DNA of 64,000 nt from Ligustrum vulgare (Eukaryota > Streptophyta > Magnoliopsida > Lamiales > Oleaceae): assembly GCA_963555705.1 (NCBI GenBank), contig OY743184.1, forward strand, positions 27,056,639 to 27,120,638. Direction: 5' to 3'. The position numbers were made by a program, and so were the translations under genes. Below are positions 47,576-57,934 of the stretch, in pieces (position 1 is the first letter of the stretch; every line of letters begins with the position of its first letter). Below the pieces are notes generated by a model. The model made no database searches and was not told where the DNA came from. It saw only the letters and a list, made by a program, of their open reading frames with translations.

Positions 47576-49660
47576 GTGTTTTTGAAGATACAAAGTGAAT
47601 CATCATGCCTAACAAGAATTCCGAAACCAGTAAGCCATCATCTCTCGTCTATAATTGAAAGTTATGAGGAGGAACAAAGTACTCTAGGAACAGAGGGAGG
47701 AAGTCGAAGCCTTTATGAGCCCATGACGAATCTGAATCCTCGAACCATGCTTGCGCTATTTCGAGAACTCACTCAAGACGTGGTGGAACAGGTAAATTTA
47801 CAATCGAAGCCTTTACGAGCCCATGAAGGATCTGAGTCCTCGAACCATGCGTGCGCTATTTTGTGAACTCACTCAAGACGTGGTGGAACAGGTAAATTTA
47901 CAATATGTCCATAACATGGAAAAGTTCATTTAGAGAGAAAAGAGCACTACGATAATATGGCTAAACAATTGAGAACTTTACACGATAATATGAATAAGTT
48001 GACCAGCCAAGTTTGTCAGTCACCTTTTCCAAATATAGACATCAGTTTTAGGCCAGAACAGTAATAAGGCATAATTCCCCAATCGCAATTCCACATCAGG
48101 GAGTTGCAAGTCCATTTCAGGGAATAGAGCGACCTTTTGGACCATCCACTTCAAACTTGGGGGTGGAGGAATGGCTAATTTTGGTAATGGTAATGGTGCA
48201 TCAATATGGAGTAAACCCAACTGTATCAAACTTGGGGGGTAACCCAATTGCAAGAGACAACATCCAAAATAATAGACAGAATTCCCCACATGTAAATGAT
48301 GGGGAAAATACTCAGGCCAATAATAATAATGGCCCAAATAATAGCACCTTTGCCACAAACACATTGCCAAAGGTTAGGCCTCAAGCAATACCACTAGGGA
48401 ACCAACTCATAGGCGTTCCTTATGATCCCAACGTCTTATTGAGAGATCAAATCACTGAAATTGTGTGTGACCAAATGGCCATAGGAATACGCCCTTGTAT
48501 CAGGCCTACTTACACAAAACCATACCCTGATTAGGTGGATCAAGCATATCCATGGCCTAGAGGGCACAAAATCCCGAAATTTTCATTATTCACTGGTCTA
48601 GGAGAAGTTTTTACCCTAGAACATATAGGGTGATTCACTTTGCAATGTGAAGAAGTAACCGATTACCATAAGATAAGATTATTCCCTAGTTCATTAATTG
48701 GGATAGCTTTCTCATGGTTCATCAACTTTCCAGCAAACTCTGTATAGACATGGCAATAGTTAGAACAATTGTTCCATGCTCAGTTTTCCTGAAAAAGAAT
48801 TTGTCAAAATCGCTCAAAGTTGCTTAAGTTTCGACTTAAAAAAGAAATTTCAGGATAGGGAATTCACTAATCTTTTTCAATTGAGCGCTAATGTTATTAG
48901 ATATGAATTTCTATTAAGAGAAGAAGAACAAATGAAAAACCCTAGTAAGGGGACTTACTATAGAGACCCAAACTATGATGTTCATATGGTTGATGATGAA
49001 CAATATGACCATACTTAGTTATGTTTAGCCGAACTGATTAGAGGGGATTCATATGCTTTCCCTATAGTGGTCAAATCAAACACAACGGTGAAAGATGAGC
49101 CTGTGGAAGATATAAATAAAAAGGCTAAGATATTTTCGTTCGATGTGACTAAAGCTGACCTTATATCTGATAAATTATATAAAGATAAGCATATAAAGTT
49201 GATCGATAAGCATAAGTTGCCAAGTCCTGAACAAATTAAGGGTAAAATATATTGTAAATGACATAATGTATGGTCTCACATGACTAAAAATTGGTTGGTT
49301 TTTTGACAGGTGCTACAGGATGCCATTGAGTCAGGACGAATCACCTTTGAGTCTAAAAAGAAGATGACAGTGGATGAAAATCCTTTCCCACAGTCACTTT
49401 GAGTGAACATGATCGCTACTGATTTGCAAAATAAGTTGTCAAAGTTCAAGTTAGTCATTGATTATGGAAAAGAAGATGTTGAACAATGTCCTAATGTGTT
49501 TGGATGACTCAAGGGGAAGGAACCTAAAGAGGATGAAAGTATTTTATGTGCCACATGTAAGGGAGAGGTAAATAAGCTTGTAGAAGAAATCAGAACGCTG
49601 GGATATTACAGGCACCCTGGGATATAACCACATGTAAGGGAGAGGTAAGTATTTTCTGAT
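47576..49660 (+). pseudogene. Gag pseudogene of the Tat/Ogre-style gypsy element
   Basis: Readable pieces in order are SFLTRIPKPVSHHLSS-like N-terminal text, NQLIGVPYDPNVLLRDQITE, HKIPKFSLFTGLGEVFTLEH, then FTLQCEEV, IAFSWFINFPANSV, TWQ and QLFHAQFS (the retrotransposon gag domain), CLSFDLKKKFQDREFTNLFQ, DPNYDVHMVDDE, and KIYCKWHNVWSHMTKNWLVF (Cys/His knuckle-like). Stops occur throughout (for example after KPYPD, HIG and NSV). A 100-bp tandem duplication near the start also shifts the frame. This gag type precedes protease and polymerase in intact elements. Confidence 0.82.
47705..47904 (+). repeat. 100-bp tandem duplication in the gag leader
   Basis: CGAAGCCTTTAYGAGCCCAT begins both copies (47705 and 47805), and both end GTGGTGGAACAGGTAAATTT followed by ACAAT. 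There are fewer than ten differences. The unit is not a multiple of three. Confidence 0.9.
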
Positions 49661-49882
49661 ACTGCCTCTCTATCAAGCATAAATTTCGGCAACATATCCT
49701 CACTATTCTCCTAGGTGCTAGCACTACGTTAAACGTTGTCAACACTTGGAGAATATTTTAGGAGATGTGCCAAAATCTTCACGCGAATAACGAAGCTATT
49801 GCAAGAAAAATTATTTAATAATACAACTCGTAAATCACTAATCAATATCAATCTGTCCAATAATATGACAATTCAAATATTA

Positions 49883-50049
49883 GCCTCGGTTTGATTATAA
49901 TTAAAATCAGATTTTAATCTTAAGTCCAAGTCAACAAATAATTTTAACTACACATTTTATAGAATCCGCAACTTTTCAATCACATATTTCATCATTTTTT
50001 TTATCAAGATCTACTAAAATTCTGATTTTATTCTTTATCAAATAGGGGC
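49883..50049. mobile_element. Tourist-like MITE (TSD TTA)
   Basis: The ends GCCTCGGTTTGAT and (inverse) GCCCCTATTTGAT are flanked by TTA on both sides (49880-49882 and 50050-50052). The body shares CTTAAGTCCAAGTCAACAAA and CAACTTTTCAATCACATATT with the MITE at 39002-39202. It is 167 bp. Confidence 0.82.
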
Positions 50050-50052
50050 TTA

Positions 50053-51904
50053 GTTTATAAGCATCAAATATTCCTAAATTAGGACGTATGTGCATAATAA
50101 ACTAGTCTTCAAAGTGTATTCTAAGCCAATGATAGTGCAATAAAGTGTAAAAAATGTAAAACATAATACTTGTTAAGAAATTATATAATTAGATAAAAAA
50201 TAACTTACCAAAGCTTAAAATTTCCACTATTCAACTCCGTCAACCAATAGTTCCAATCCCAATAAATAACATAGACAATAGAAAAGTAGCATAAAAAGGC
50301 GAAAACATATTATTAGTAAATTATTCAAATACTCTATAAAATACGGAAATTTAAGTACAAATATGTTACAAAAATCACAGAAATTTTTCAGATTGATAGT
50401 GTCAACTAATAATTTTTACGTCAAAAAGAAAAATAGAGAGAAAAAATTGAGAAAAAAGTGTAGTCCATTTATGTTGAATTATTTGAGTAGTGGATCAACA
50501 GTGGATGTAAAAGCAATCTAATGAAGGAAATGTGGAATCCGTACGTGATTTTGAAAAGCATGTGGCCATTCATTTGGCGACGATAAGATTATTCATTTAG
50601 CGACAACTTTTGTTGCCACTAACTTAATGGTCGAGAAGCTAGGTGCAGGTGCTTATGGAAATTAAGAAATGTATCTGGAACATTACTTAGTAGAACAAGT
50701 GAAACGTGTAGAAGGATTGTCTAACATTATGCTTTTGGAACATATTTTTAGAGATAAGTAGAATGAGAGTGCTTTGATGTCCCTTCCCATATGATGGGAT
50801 TGTGATTATGGTAAAACTCAATTGATCCAAGATTTTTTTTTTCTTTCTTCGGTTATGTTTAGAATTATTTTTAGAGAGAATTAGTTTGTGATATCTTGTT
50901 ACGTCATATTTTTATTTTTATTTTTTATAAATATAAATATTTATGCTCTTATTTCGTTTTATTTATCAACCAGCTTTACTCAATTACATGATATATTTTA
51001 ATTAATCAATTACCACAAATTCTAAGGTCAATAGAATCTACTAGATTCATACTTAGATCTATTGGTTATTGATTGAGTGGAAGTTCGATTGTTCAAAATT
51101 TTATTGAAAATCTTGACCTAAAACTATTTTATCCTCCAATTAAGTGGGTCTTCCACTGTTGGAAGAATTGATGTAATTCTCACCTAGAGCTTATGAAATT
51201 TTTCATTATGGAATTGAGTTTATGATGGTGAAATCTTAAGATTGCAGATGATGATTGGAAATTTAGTAAACTCTTGGCTCAGAACTTAATGTTGAACTAT
51301 CATGCTCATTAATTCTGCATAAATACAAATTGGTATATGTGCACATATGGGCAAATTTGTGAAGAATATTTTGTTCTCTAAAAACGTAATAGATCACAAT
51401 ATCAAAATCTATAGTTGTTTGACCTTAATAAATGTAATAAGCTAAATGCTACAATATTTGACACGATAGATTTTGAATACACTGGAGAACATGATGTTCT
51501 AGAGAGCATCAACAGCATAATGGAAGACGTGTAGTTCGTACTTCTCTAGTTAATAGAGATCAAGAACTTTCTCATGTACGAAAAATAAATAAATTTTAGT
51601 GCTTGTACACTTTGAAAAGTTCTAGATAGACAATCTTATTCTCAATCTAACTTAGTCGAGGTGGTCAACTAAATGTTTAACTTTTTAAATTGGGAAAAGT
51701 ATATAATTAAAAATCTAAAACTATCATCATTTTTTAAAGTTAACAAAATTAAGATTTCTTTTTAAAAATCAGGTGTTAATAATAATAAATAAATATAATA
51801 TTATATTATAGAAAAATAATTATCTATTATATTTAAAGGTAATATAATTTTATCCAAATACCACTTACACTCAATATTTCCATCCCCAACCTTGTAGCCA
51901 CCAA
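50053..51904. other. AT-rich intergenic DNA, no gene seen
   Basis: No protein family was recognised. A possible element end (GGGAAAAGTATATAATTAAA) at 51692 may mark the left end of the Mutator-like repeat region that follows, but I could not find its partner. Confidence 0.4.
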
Positions 51905-53390
51905 CCCACCTAGTCAAAGTTGGTCACATGAAGTTACAATTCGGTCACATATACAAATTTAATTGTAAATTTAAACCTCCACCCCACTCACCCCTTTATG
52001 TAAAGTCATAGTCACATAAAGTCACAGTTCGATCACAACTATAAATTTATTCGTAAATTTAACCCTTTACCTCACCCTGCCCCACCCGTCCATCCATCCA
52101 CCCACCCCACCTCACCTCACCCCACAACACAGTCACAGCTAATCATACAAAGTTATAGTTCGTCATAATTACAAAATTATCGAAAATTCCACCCCACCCC
52201 ATTCACCTCCACCTGCATAGTCACAGTTGGTCACACAAAGCCGCATTTCAGTCACAATTACAAATTTAATCCCAAAACCCACCTCGACCCCACCCCTCGT
52301 CACCCCACCCTGCAAAATCATATTTGGTCACATAAAGTTATAATTCGATCATAATTACAAATTTAGTGGCAAAATTTACCCCACTCCACTCATCCACCCC
52401 CGCAAAGTCACATTTGGACACACAAAGTTATAATTCCCTCACAATTACAAATTTAATAGAAAAATTCACCCCACCATACCCTACTCCTCTCCACCTGAAA
52501 AGTCACAGTTGGTTACACAAAGTCACATTACAAATTTAATCGCAAATTTCACCTCACCCACCTCACCCAAACTTGCAAAGTCACACAGTTATAGTTTCAG
52601 CCACAACTACAAATTTAGTTGCAAATTTAACCCCAATCCCACCTAACCCCATCCCATCCTATCCCACCGCATTGTACCTCACCTCGCAAAGTCACAATTG
52701 GTCACACGAAGTCATATTTCGTTTATAATTACAAATTTAGTTACAAAATTCACCCCACCCCACCTCACTTGAAAAGTCACAATCTGGTCATACAAAGTCA
52801 TAATTCGATTAGAATTACAAATTTAAGAGTCTGTTTGGTAATGTAATTTTTAGAAGTTTTTGTATTTTTTAATGAATATGTGATTTAAAAATGTTTGAAA
52901 AGTCAAAAATTGTGGACTTGATTAGGAATGGATGATTGTGTTTGAAAAGTTGTGGTGAAAATTTTCATTTTACCAAATAAGTTCTCAGTCACAAATCAAA
53001 TTTTGTGACTGAAAATTTAATTAAACGGTCACATCCCGTAATTGTGACAAGTTGCACAAAGTCACAATTAGCCACATAATCAATCACACTTGTAACTAGA
53101 AGGGTCACAATTAGTTAGTACTTTGGTTATAATTATCTAATAAACTGGTCACATCCTGCACTCATCACAGGTCGCACTAAGTCACAATTACAAATATAGT
53201 TCCAATCAATCATTTTTAGTCACATATATTATTTATTTATTGGTCACAACTTACACATTTTATTGGTCACGATTAGTCAATATTCTTCCCACAATACCTA
53301 ATAATTGATCACATTTCATACTCGTTACAAGTCGCATAAAGTCACATTTAATTATGTCAGTCACAATTACTATTCAAGTCACACAACCCC
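51905..53390. repeat. GTCACA-rich degenerate repeat tract 3
   Basis: A unit of about 85-100 bp, roughly AAAGTCACAGTTGGTCACAC then AAAGTCATAATTCG, ATTACAAATTTA and a block of CCACCCCACC, recurs about eight times between 51910 and 52830. It continues to 53390 in a looser form. The vocabulary is the same as at 22085-22690. It is non-coding. A 150-bp interruption at 52830-52980 looks like a small inserted MITE (TCTGTTTGGTAATG to TTTACCAAATAAG). Confidence 0.75.
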
Positions 53391-54264
53391 AACCCACCAC
53401 CTTCCAAAGTTTGATTACTTTCCTCTACTACCATTGTTCCCACCGACGTTGCCGTGACCGGCCGCGGCAGTCACCACCACCTTCTCCACCACAAGCAAAC
53501 CACACTACAATCACACACAGCCAGTCAACCACAACAACATAAAAACAACCACCATGTCGAAATCGCCACCACATAAAACCGTAGCCAGATCTACACCAAA
53601 CATAACCAAATCTACACCATGACCTCGCCACCACCTCACTGCACTCCCATCTCATCTACAACCACCACAACCACCACAGCCAACCACCACCACAAAAATT
53701 GACAACCACTGTCACCTATCCCATCCAACCACCGTGCATCCACCATAATCATCGTGCAGTGGTGTACCCCACGCCCACCCCACTCCTGCCACCACCACCA
53801 CCACCGTGACTTCACCCCCAATCACCTTACCACAACGAACACAAATTAGTACACATACCTGCCACTATCACCTCTACCTATACAACTAGATCCATAAATT
53901 ACAATCATTGACCAAACTAAAAGCACTTTGAAAAGCAACAAACATACGCGAATTATAATCATCCAACCATAGTTGCATCGCACAACTGCTTGCGCAATCT
54001 CTGCAGTTCGCGTTGGCGTTGCTGTCGAGCGGCTACGCTCGGGCGGGGTGACGGTATTGTCTCTCTTGTCGTCGGCAGCATCTCATTCCGGAAGGGAAAT
54101 GAGAGAGAGAGAGGCTGGTAAAATCGTTTAGGGTTTGAGGGTGGTTGTGTGGGAGTGAGCTAATTTAATTTAACTTATAATATTATTATAATTAATATTG
54201 AAAATAATAACACTTGAGTTTTAAACAAAAAAATTCGAAACTTGATTTTTGAATAGATAAGTTA
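53391..54264. other. CCACC-rich low-complexity block beside GTCACA tract 3
   Basis: CCACCAC, CACCGTGC and ACAACCACC text fills 53391-53830, as it does after the GTCACA tract in the Mutator-like element at 21972. Further right is a CGTTCGCG/GGGCGGGG GC-rich patch (54000-54120) and then AT-rich sequence. Long open frames here (for example on the minus strand, very Trp/Val-rich) come from the repeat composition and are not genes. The order suggests an older, larger relative of the element at 21972, truncated on the right. Confidence 0.5.
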
Positions 54265-54842
54265 GAATTTAGATGTTAATTCCTTGATATGTTCGTTGAG
54301 TGAACGCCACAAAGATCGAATCTTTGATAAGTTCTAAGAATTAAGAAAATAACTCATCTTACAAGAGAAAAACTTTCAAATTTTATTCAATAATTTCAAA
54401 ATTGTGTTCAATAATGAAAAAAAGACAATATAATGTAAAACACGCCTAAAAATAACCCTAACCGCATTAGGGTTCAAAAATAGCATTAAGAAATAATTAA
54501 AATGGAAATTAACAAAAAAATTCGCGGAAACCTAAAACTTTGAACCGCGTGGGAAAAATACTGCTCGATCGAGCGGTTATATTTTTCACAGCCATAAATG
54601 TCTTGCTGAATTCAAAAGTTCCTGACTGAGTTACGACCGCGAAAGCCCCAGTTACAGCCGTAACAAGCTCGCTGAGTCCTTTTTGGCCCTTTGACTTGAA
54701 TTTCGGCTTCCATTCACTTTCACTTGTTTTGGGACCTCTTTTATCACTTCTTATTGGTTCTTTTAAGTCCCTGAGCTTGTACTTGAGCTTGGGTTCCTTG
54801 TGTGATGACGTCTTCTTTGAACTCTTGCTTCGAATCACGTCA
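54265..54842 (-). mobile_element. Truncated inverted LTR of the 55-kb gypsy family
   Basis: Read on the minus strand from 54842 it begins TGACGTGATTCGAAGC, like the TGATGTGATCC start of the intact LTRs. It contains TTACGGCTGTAAC and TCGCGGTCGTAAC (degenerate palindrome sites). It ends with ACTTATCAAAGATTCGATCT and TTGTGGCGTTC, present in the intact LTRs. It is more diverged than the LTR pair at 55237 and 57935, so it is an older relative in the opposite orientation. Confidence 0.72.
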
Positions 54843-55236
54843 CACCACCACCACACGGCCACTAACACTAGTCGTCCTACAATCCGACCATCACTGCCAC
54901 ATCCAACCTCGAACCCCAGTACCGACTGCGAAGTCACAAAACCACCATAAGGAATTGCAAAACACATACACACACAATCTGCCATAGCCATATCCAAATG
55001 TGGAATCACAAGATGAACCTATAGCCGACTGTAATTTGCCAAATCCGAGCCTCAAACCACCATTTCAATACCTGACATCGAACCCACCAATTGACAGCCA
55101 TTGATTCACCCCAAAATTAGCCCAAACAACCACAAAACCAAGAAATGAAACAAACCCAATACTTACCTCAACTCCCAACTCATTCCATCCGGATTACCGC
55201 CGGAGAAACCATCCAAAAATTGAACCTTTAAGACTC

Positions 55237-56207
55237 TGATGTGATCCGGACCAGGCATCGAAGTGCGAAGTCGAGTCATCGGCAATATGATAGTGATCTA
55301 CGTGCAAAACAGAGTAAGTTCCGTGTTGGGGTCGAGCCGAGAAGAGGGACGGATCGAGCAAAAGAAATTATTTATGCAGAAAGTCTATTACGGCCGTAAA
55401 AGAAGACCTTCACGGCCGTAACCCCTATATTCACGGCCCTAAATCTTACAATCACGACCGTAATCAATTAACGAGGAAAAAGGATGAATTTTGGCAGAAC
55501 GAGGCTTACGGCCGTAAGCCTGGAAGTTACGGCCGTAACATGCAGACTGAAGGAATTTCACGGCCGTAAGCATTGTGTCACGGCCGTAAAGAATAACATA
55601 AATTTAATCAGAAAGGCCTTTACGGCCGTAAGAGATTTCGTCACGGCCGTAAACAAGCAGCGCCAGATTTTTCGGAATTTTATAATTATTTTATTTCCTT
55701 TTAGTTTTTGGTTATTTTCCTATTTTAGAATTTTAGTCTAATTAGAATTCTATTTTGAGTAAATTAGATGCTAGGTTATTTTGCTTATTTATACGCTTTT
55801 TCAATTCATTGTAAAAACAGTTAAGTTGAGTTTGATTAATAAAATTTGTGAGAGGATTCTCCAAAATTGAGAGGTTGAGTTTATTCCCTTTTCCTTGAAC
55901 TTATCAAAGATCCGATCTTTGTGGTGTTCTTCCAGCAAACTTATCAAATATTCGCAAGAATATTTGTGGCGTTTCCGAATTAGAAACTTATCAAGGAAAT
56001 TGACAAGTCCTTGTGGCGTTCACCAATCTTAGTTCTTCAATCCGCATCGCCATAAATTGCGTCGTGATTGTCGGGTCAAGGTTTTACCGTCGTTCTATCC
56101 TTATTTTCGTTGTTTGTTCTTGTGTCAGTTCTGATTTAGATCTTTCCTAGGTTTTAATTGTCGTTATTCCGCGTGTTCGACGAGATTCCCCGATCGGGAT
56201 CTCATCA
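55237..56207 (+). repeat. Left LTR of the gypsy element (971 bp)
   Basis: It begins TGATGTGATCCGGACCAGGC and ends GATCGGGATCTCATCA. It carries ten palindrome-like sites (55388-55652). Downstream, TTTATACGCTTTTTC near 55788 could be the TATA region. It is 30 bp longer than the right LTR, chiefly because of a segment (with the eighth palindrome site) lost from the right copy and a small compensating set of indels near 56010. Confidence 0.93.
55388..55652 (+). repeat. Ten-site palindrome array (TYACGGCCGTAA) in the left LTR
   Basis: Site starts are 55388, 55410, 55431, 55452, 55506, 55527, 55558, 55578, 55620 and 55641. Four are the perfect 12-bp palindrome TTACGGCCGTAA. Four are TCACGGCCGTAA, one is TCACGGCCCTAA and one TCACGACCGTAA. 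The gaps between starts (22, 21, 21, 54, 21, 31, 20, 42 and 21 bp) fall close to whole multiples of 10.5 bp, so most sites face the same side of the helix. Such an array is a candidate binding platform for a dimeric protein, or a CpG-methylation target. Confidence 0.93.
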
Positions 56208-56209
56208 TC

Positions 56210-56221
56210 TGGTATTAGAGC
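56210..56221 (+). other. Primer-binding site for tRNA-iMet
   Basis: TGGTATTAGAGC starts two bases after the LTR end. It matches the usual TGGTATCAGAGC (complement of the initiator methionine tRNA 3' end) with one mismatch. Confidence 0.88.
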
Positions 56222-56488
56222 TTAGATCTATTTCAGATTCTTACGTTTCTTGATTTTTTTTCGCGTTCTTCGCGTTCTTCGTGTCAGTCATAATTTTCTT
56301 CAGTTTGATCCATAAGAGTCAGTCCAAAAAATTCAAAAATGTTTTTCTTGTTCGTTTTTCGTCCAAATCCAGTTCCGTTTTTTCTGCCATACTCGTAGTC
56401 CAATTCTCTGGAAAATTATTAAAAAAAAAATTCGAAAATTCCCAGATATTCCCCAAATATTCCGAATTTCCTTGTTCGTGTCTTAAAA

Positions 56489-57713
56489 ATGTCGGATAGA
56501 AAGGTTTCCACATCTTCATCTTCTATTGGAGACATGAAACAGCTCAGGGGTGTAAATAGAAGGGATGAACAGGGTAATGATAATATTGCAGCAATGAGGG
56601 CACAATTTGAGAGGTTTATGGCTCAGATGGAGAATCGAGGTACAGAACGTGAACAACGACCTCGGGATCAATCTCATGATGGTTCTCGGGTTAGGAGAGG
56701 TAATAGACGTGAGGTTGGTGTGGATAATGAAAGGCCATTGAAGCGATAAGAGACATCAAAACGGGAGAGTAGTGATCATGTTCACAAAAGGAGGGAGAAA
56801 CCGACAACCAAAGGGAAAAATAATTTTGATTCCAAGCCTCTTAAGGATAAAAATATTAAGTGCTTTAAATGCTTGGAACGGGATCACATTGCACTTGATT
56901 GTCCACGTAAAAAGGTTAGGTGTGATAGTGAAGGGACGAAAAGTGTTGTGGTGGATAAGTCAATTATTGATAGGCATGCTCTTAGCATTAAGCGTAAGGC
57001 GAATGTTTTGGAAAATGTGGATGGGCAAAGGGATAATATTTTTCCCACTAGATGCTTAGTGGATGAAAAAGTTTGTAGCTTGGTGATTGACGGGGGAAGT
57101 TGTACTAATATAGTTAGTACAATGTTGGTGGAAAAATTAGGCTTACCTTTAATGAATATCCAACACCTTATAAATTACAATGGTTGACTGAGTCAGGGGA
57201 AGTTAAGGTGAAGAGACAGGCCTTGGTGACATTTTCTTTTGGTGGGTATTCGGATGAGGTAATTTGTGACGTGATACCAATGCAAATTAGTCACATACTG
57301 TTGGGGAGACCTTGGCAGCATGAAAGGGCTGTGCTACATGATGGGTATACGAATAGATACAGTTTGTTAAAAAGGGGGAAAAGTTTACTCTAATGCCACT
57401 ATCTCCAACTGAAGCGTTGAAAGATCAATTGAAAGTGAAAATTGAGTTTGAGGGGAAAAATAAGAGAGTTGAGGCCACGACCTCAGAAAAAGGAGAGAGA
57501 GTGGAAATTAGAGAAAAGAGAGTTGAGGCCACGACCTCAGAAAAAGGAGAGGGAGTGAAAAATAAAGCAAAGAGGGTTGAGGTTCAAACCTCAGAAAAAG
57601 GAGAGATTGAGTGCAAAAAGCAAAAGAAAAGAGAGTCTACCACAAAAATGAGTCTATTTGCACTTACTCATGCTAACACACCCCTCCCCAGTTCTTTAAA
57701 ATCTGTTTTATAG
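56489..57713 (+). pseudogene. Defective gag-protease remnant of the gypsy element
   Basis: The start is MSDRKVSTSSSSIGDMKQLR. An in-frame TAA (56747-56749) interrupts it, after which the same frame continues to a CCHC zinc knuckle, CFKCLERDHIALDC (C-x2-C-x4-H-x4-C). It then reaches the retroviral-type aspartic protease start LVIDGGSCTNIVST, which has DGG in place of the common D-S/T-G. A one-base shift near 57150 moves to the frame reading SGEVKVKRQALVTFSF, then ISHILLGRPWQHER. A further shift leads to MPLSPTEALKDQLK and an 18-residue repeat. The gag core and all polymerase domains are missing. Confidence 0.88.
57462..57623 (+). repeat. 54-bp (18-codon) tandem repeat, three copies
   Basis: AAGAGAGTTGAGGCCACGAC and CTCAGAAAAAGGAGAG recur at 57462, 57516 and about 57569. 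In frame this gives three copies of a charged unit (KRVEATTSEKGE plus a spacer). It lies in the linker where an intact element would pass from protease to reverse transcriptase. Confidence 0.85.
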
Positions 57714-57920
57714 GTACCGAAGTCAAACCATGAGCTTAAAACAGGAAAGAAACTTGTTGGCAAAAATGAACAGCCCAAAAGGCCGAGAAAGTTGAAGGAG
57801 AAAAATGAGCAGCCAAAAAGTCTAAAAGATCGCACGAAGCTTAGAAATGATCATCGAGCCCAGGAAAGCAGGAGGAATTTGAAAAGCCGACCAAAATTGG
57901 ATTCGAGGTCGAATCCTTTT

Positions 57921-57932
57921 CAAGAGAGGGAG
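57921..57932 (+). other. Polypurine tract of the gypsy element
   Basis: AAGAGAGGGAG, all purines, ends two bases before the right LTR start at 57935. It is the expected plus-strand primer. Confidence 0.75.
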
Positions 57933-57934
57933 TA

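Larger units (their letters stand above)
46870..49660 (+). mobile_element. 5' part of a decayed Ty3/gypsy (Tat/Ogre-style) retrotransposon
   Basis: A probable LTR starts TGTTGACACCCAAAAAAATA at 46870 and gives way near 47530 to TTTGGCACGCCCAGTGGGG, a phrase found just inside many plant Tat/Athila-type elements. A gag region follows (47576-49660). There is no integrase or reverse transcriptase and no 3' LTR in the window, so the element is truncated. The exact LTR end and primer-binding site are uncertain. Confidence 0.65.

Noticed and set aside
48020..48370. 116-codon minus-strand open frame
   Set aside because: It is antisense to the gag remnant, which has clear similarity on the plus strand.
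51905..53390. CRISPR-like repeat array
   Set aside because: The repeats are degenerate, spacers are not of constant length, and this is a plant nuclear sequence. The pattern is that of a decayed minisatellite.
53428..53821. Trp/Val-rich minus-strand frames
   Set aside because: Same low-complexity CCACC composition as at 22.7-23.2 kb. Not a protein.
54509..55009. 166-codon minus-strand open frame
   Set aside because: It runs across the border between an inverted LTR remnant and LTR-like copy F, so its two halves have different origins. It has no domain and a composition set by repeats.
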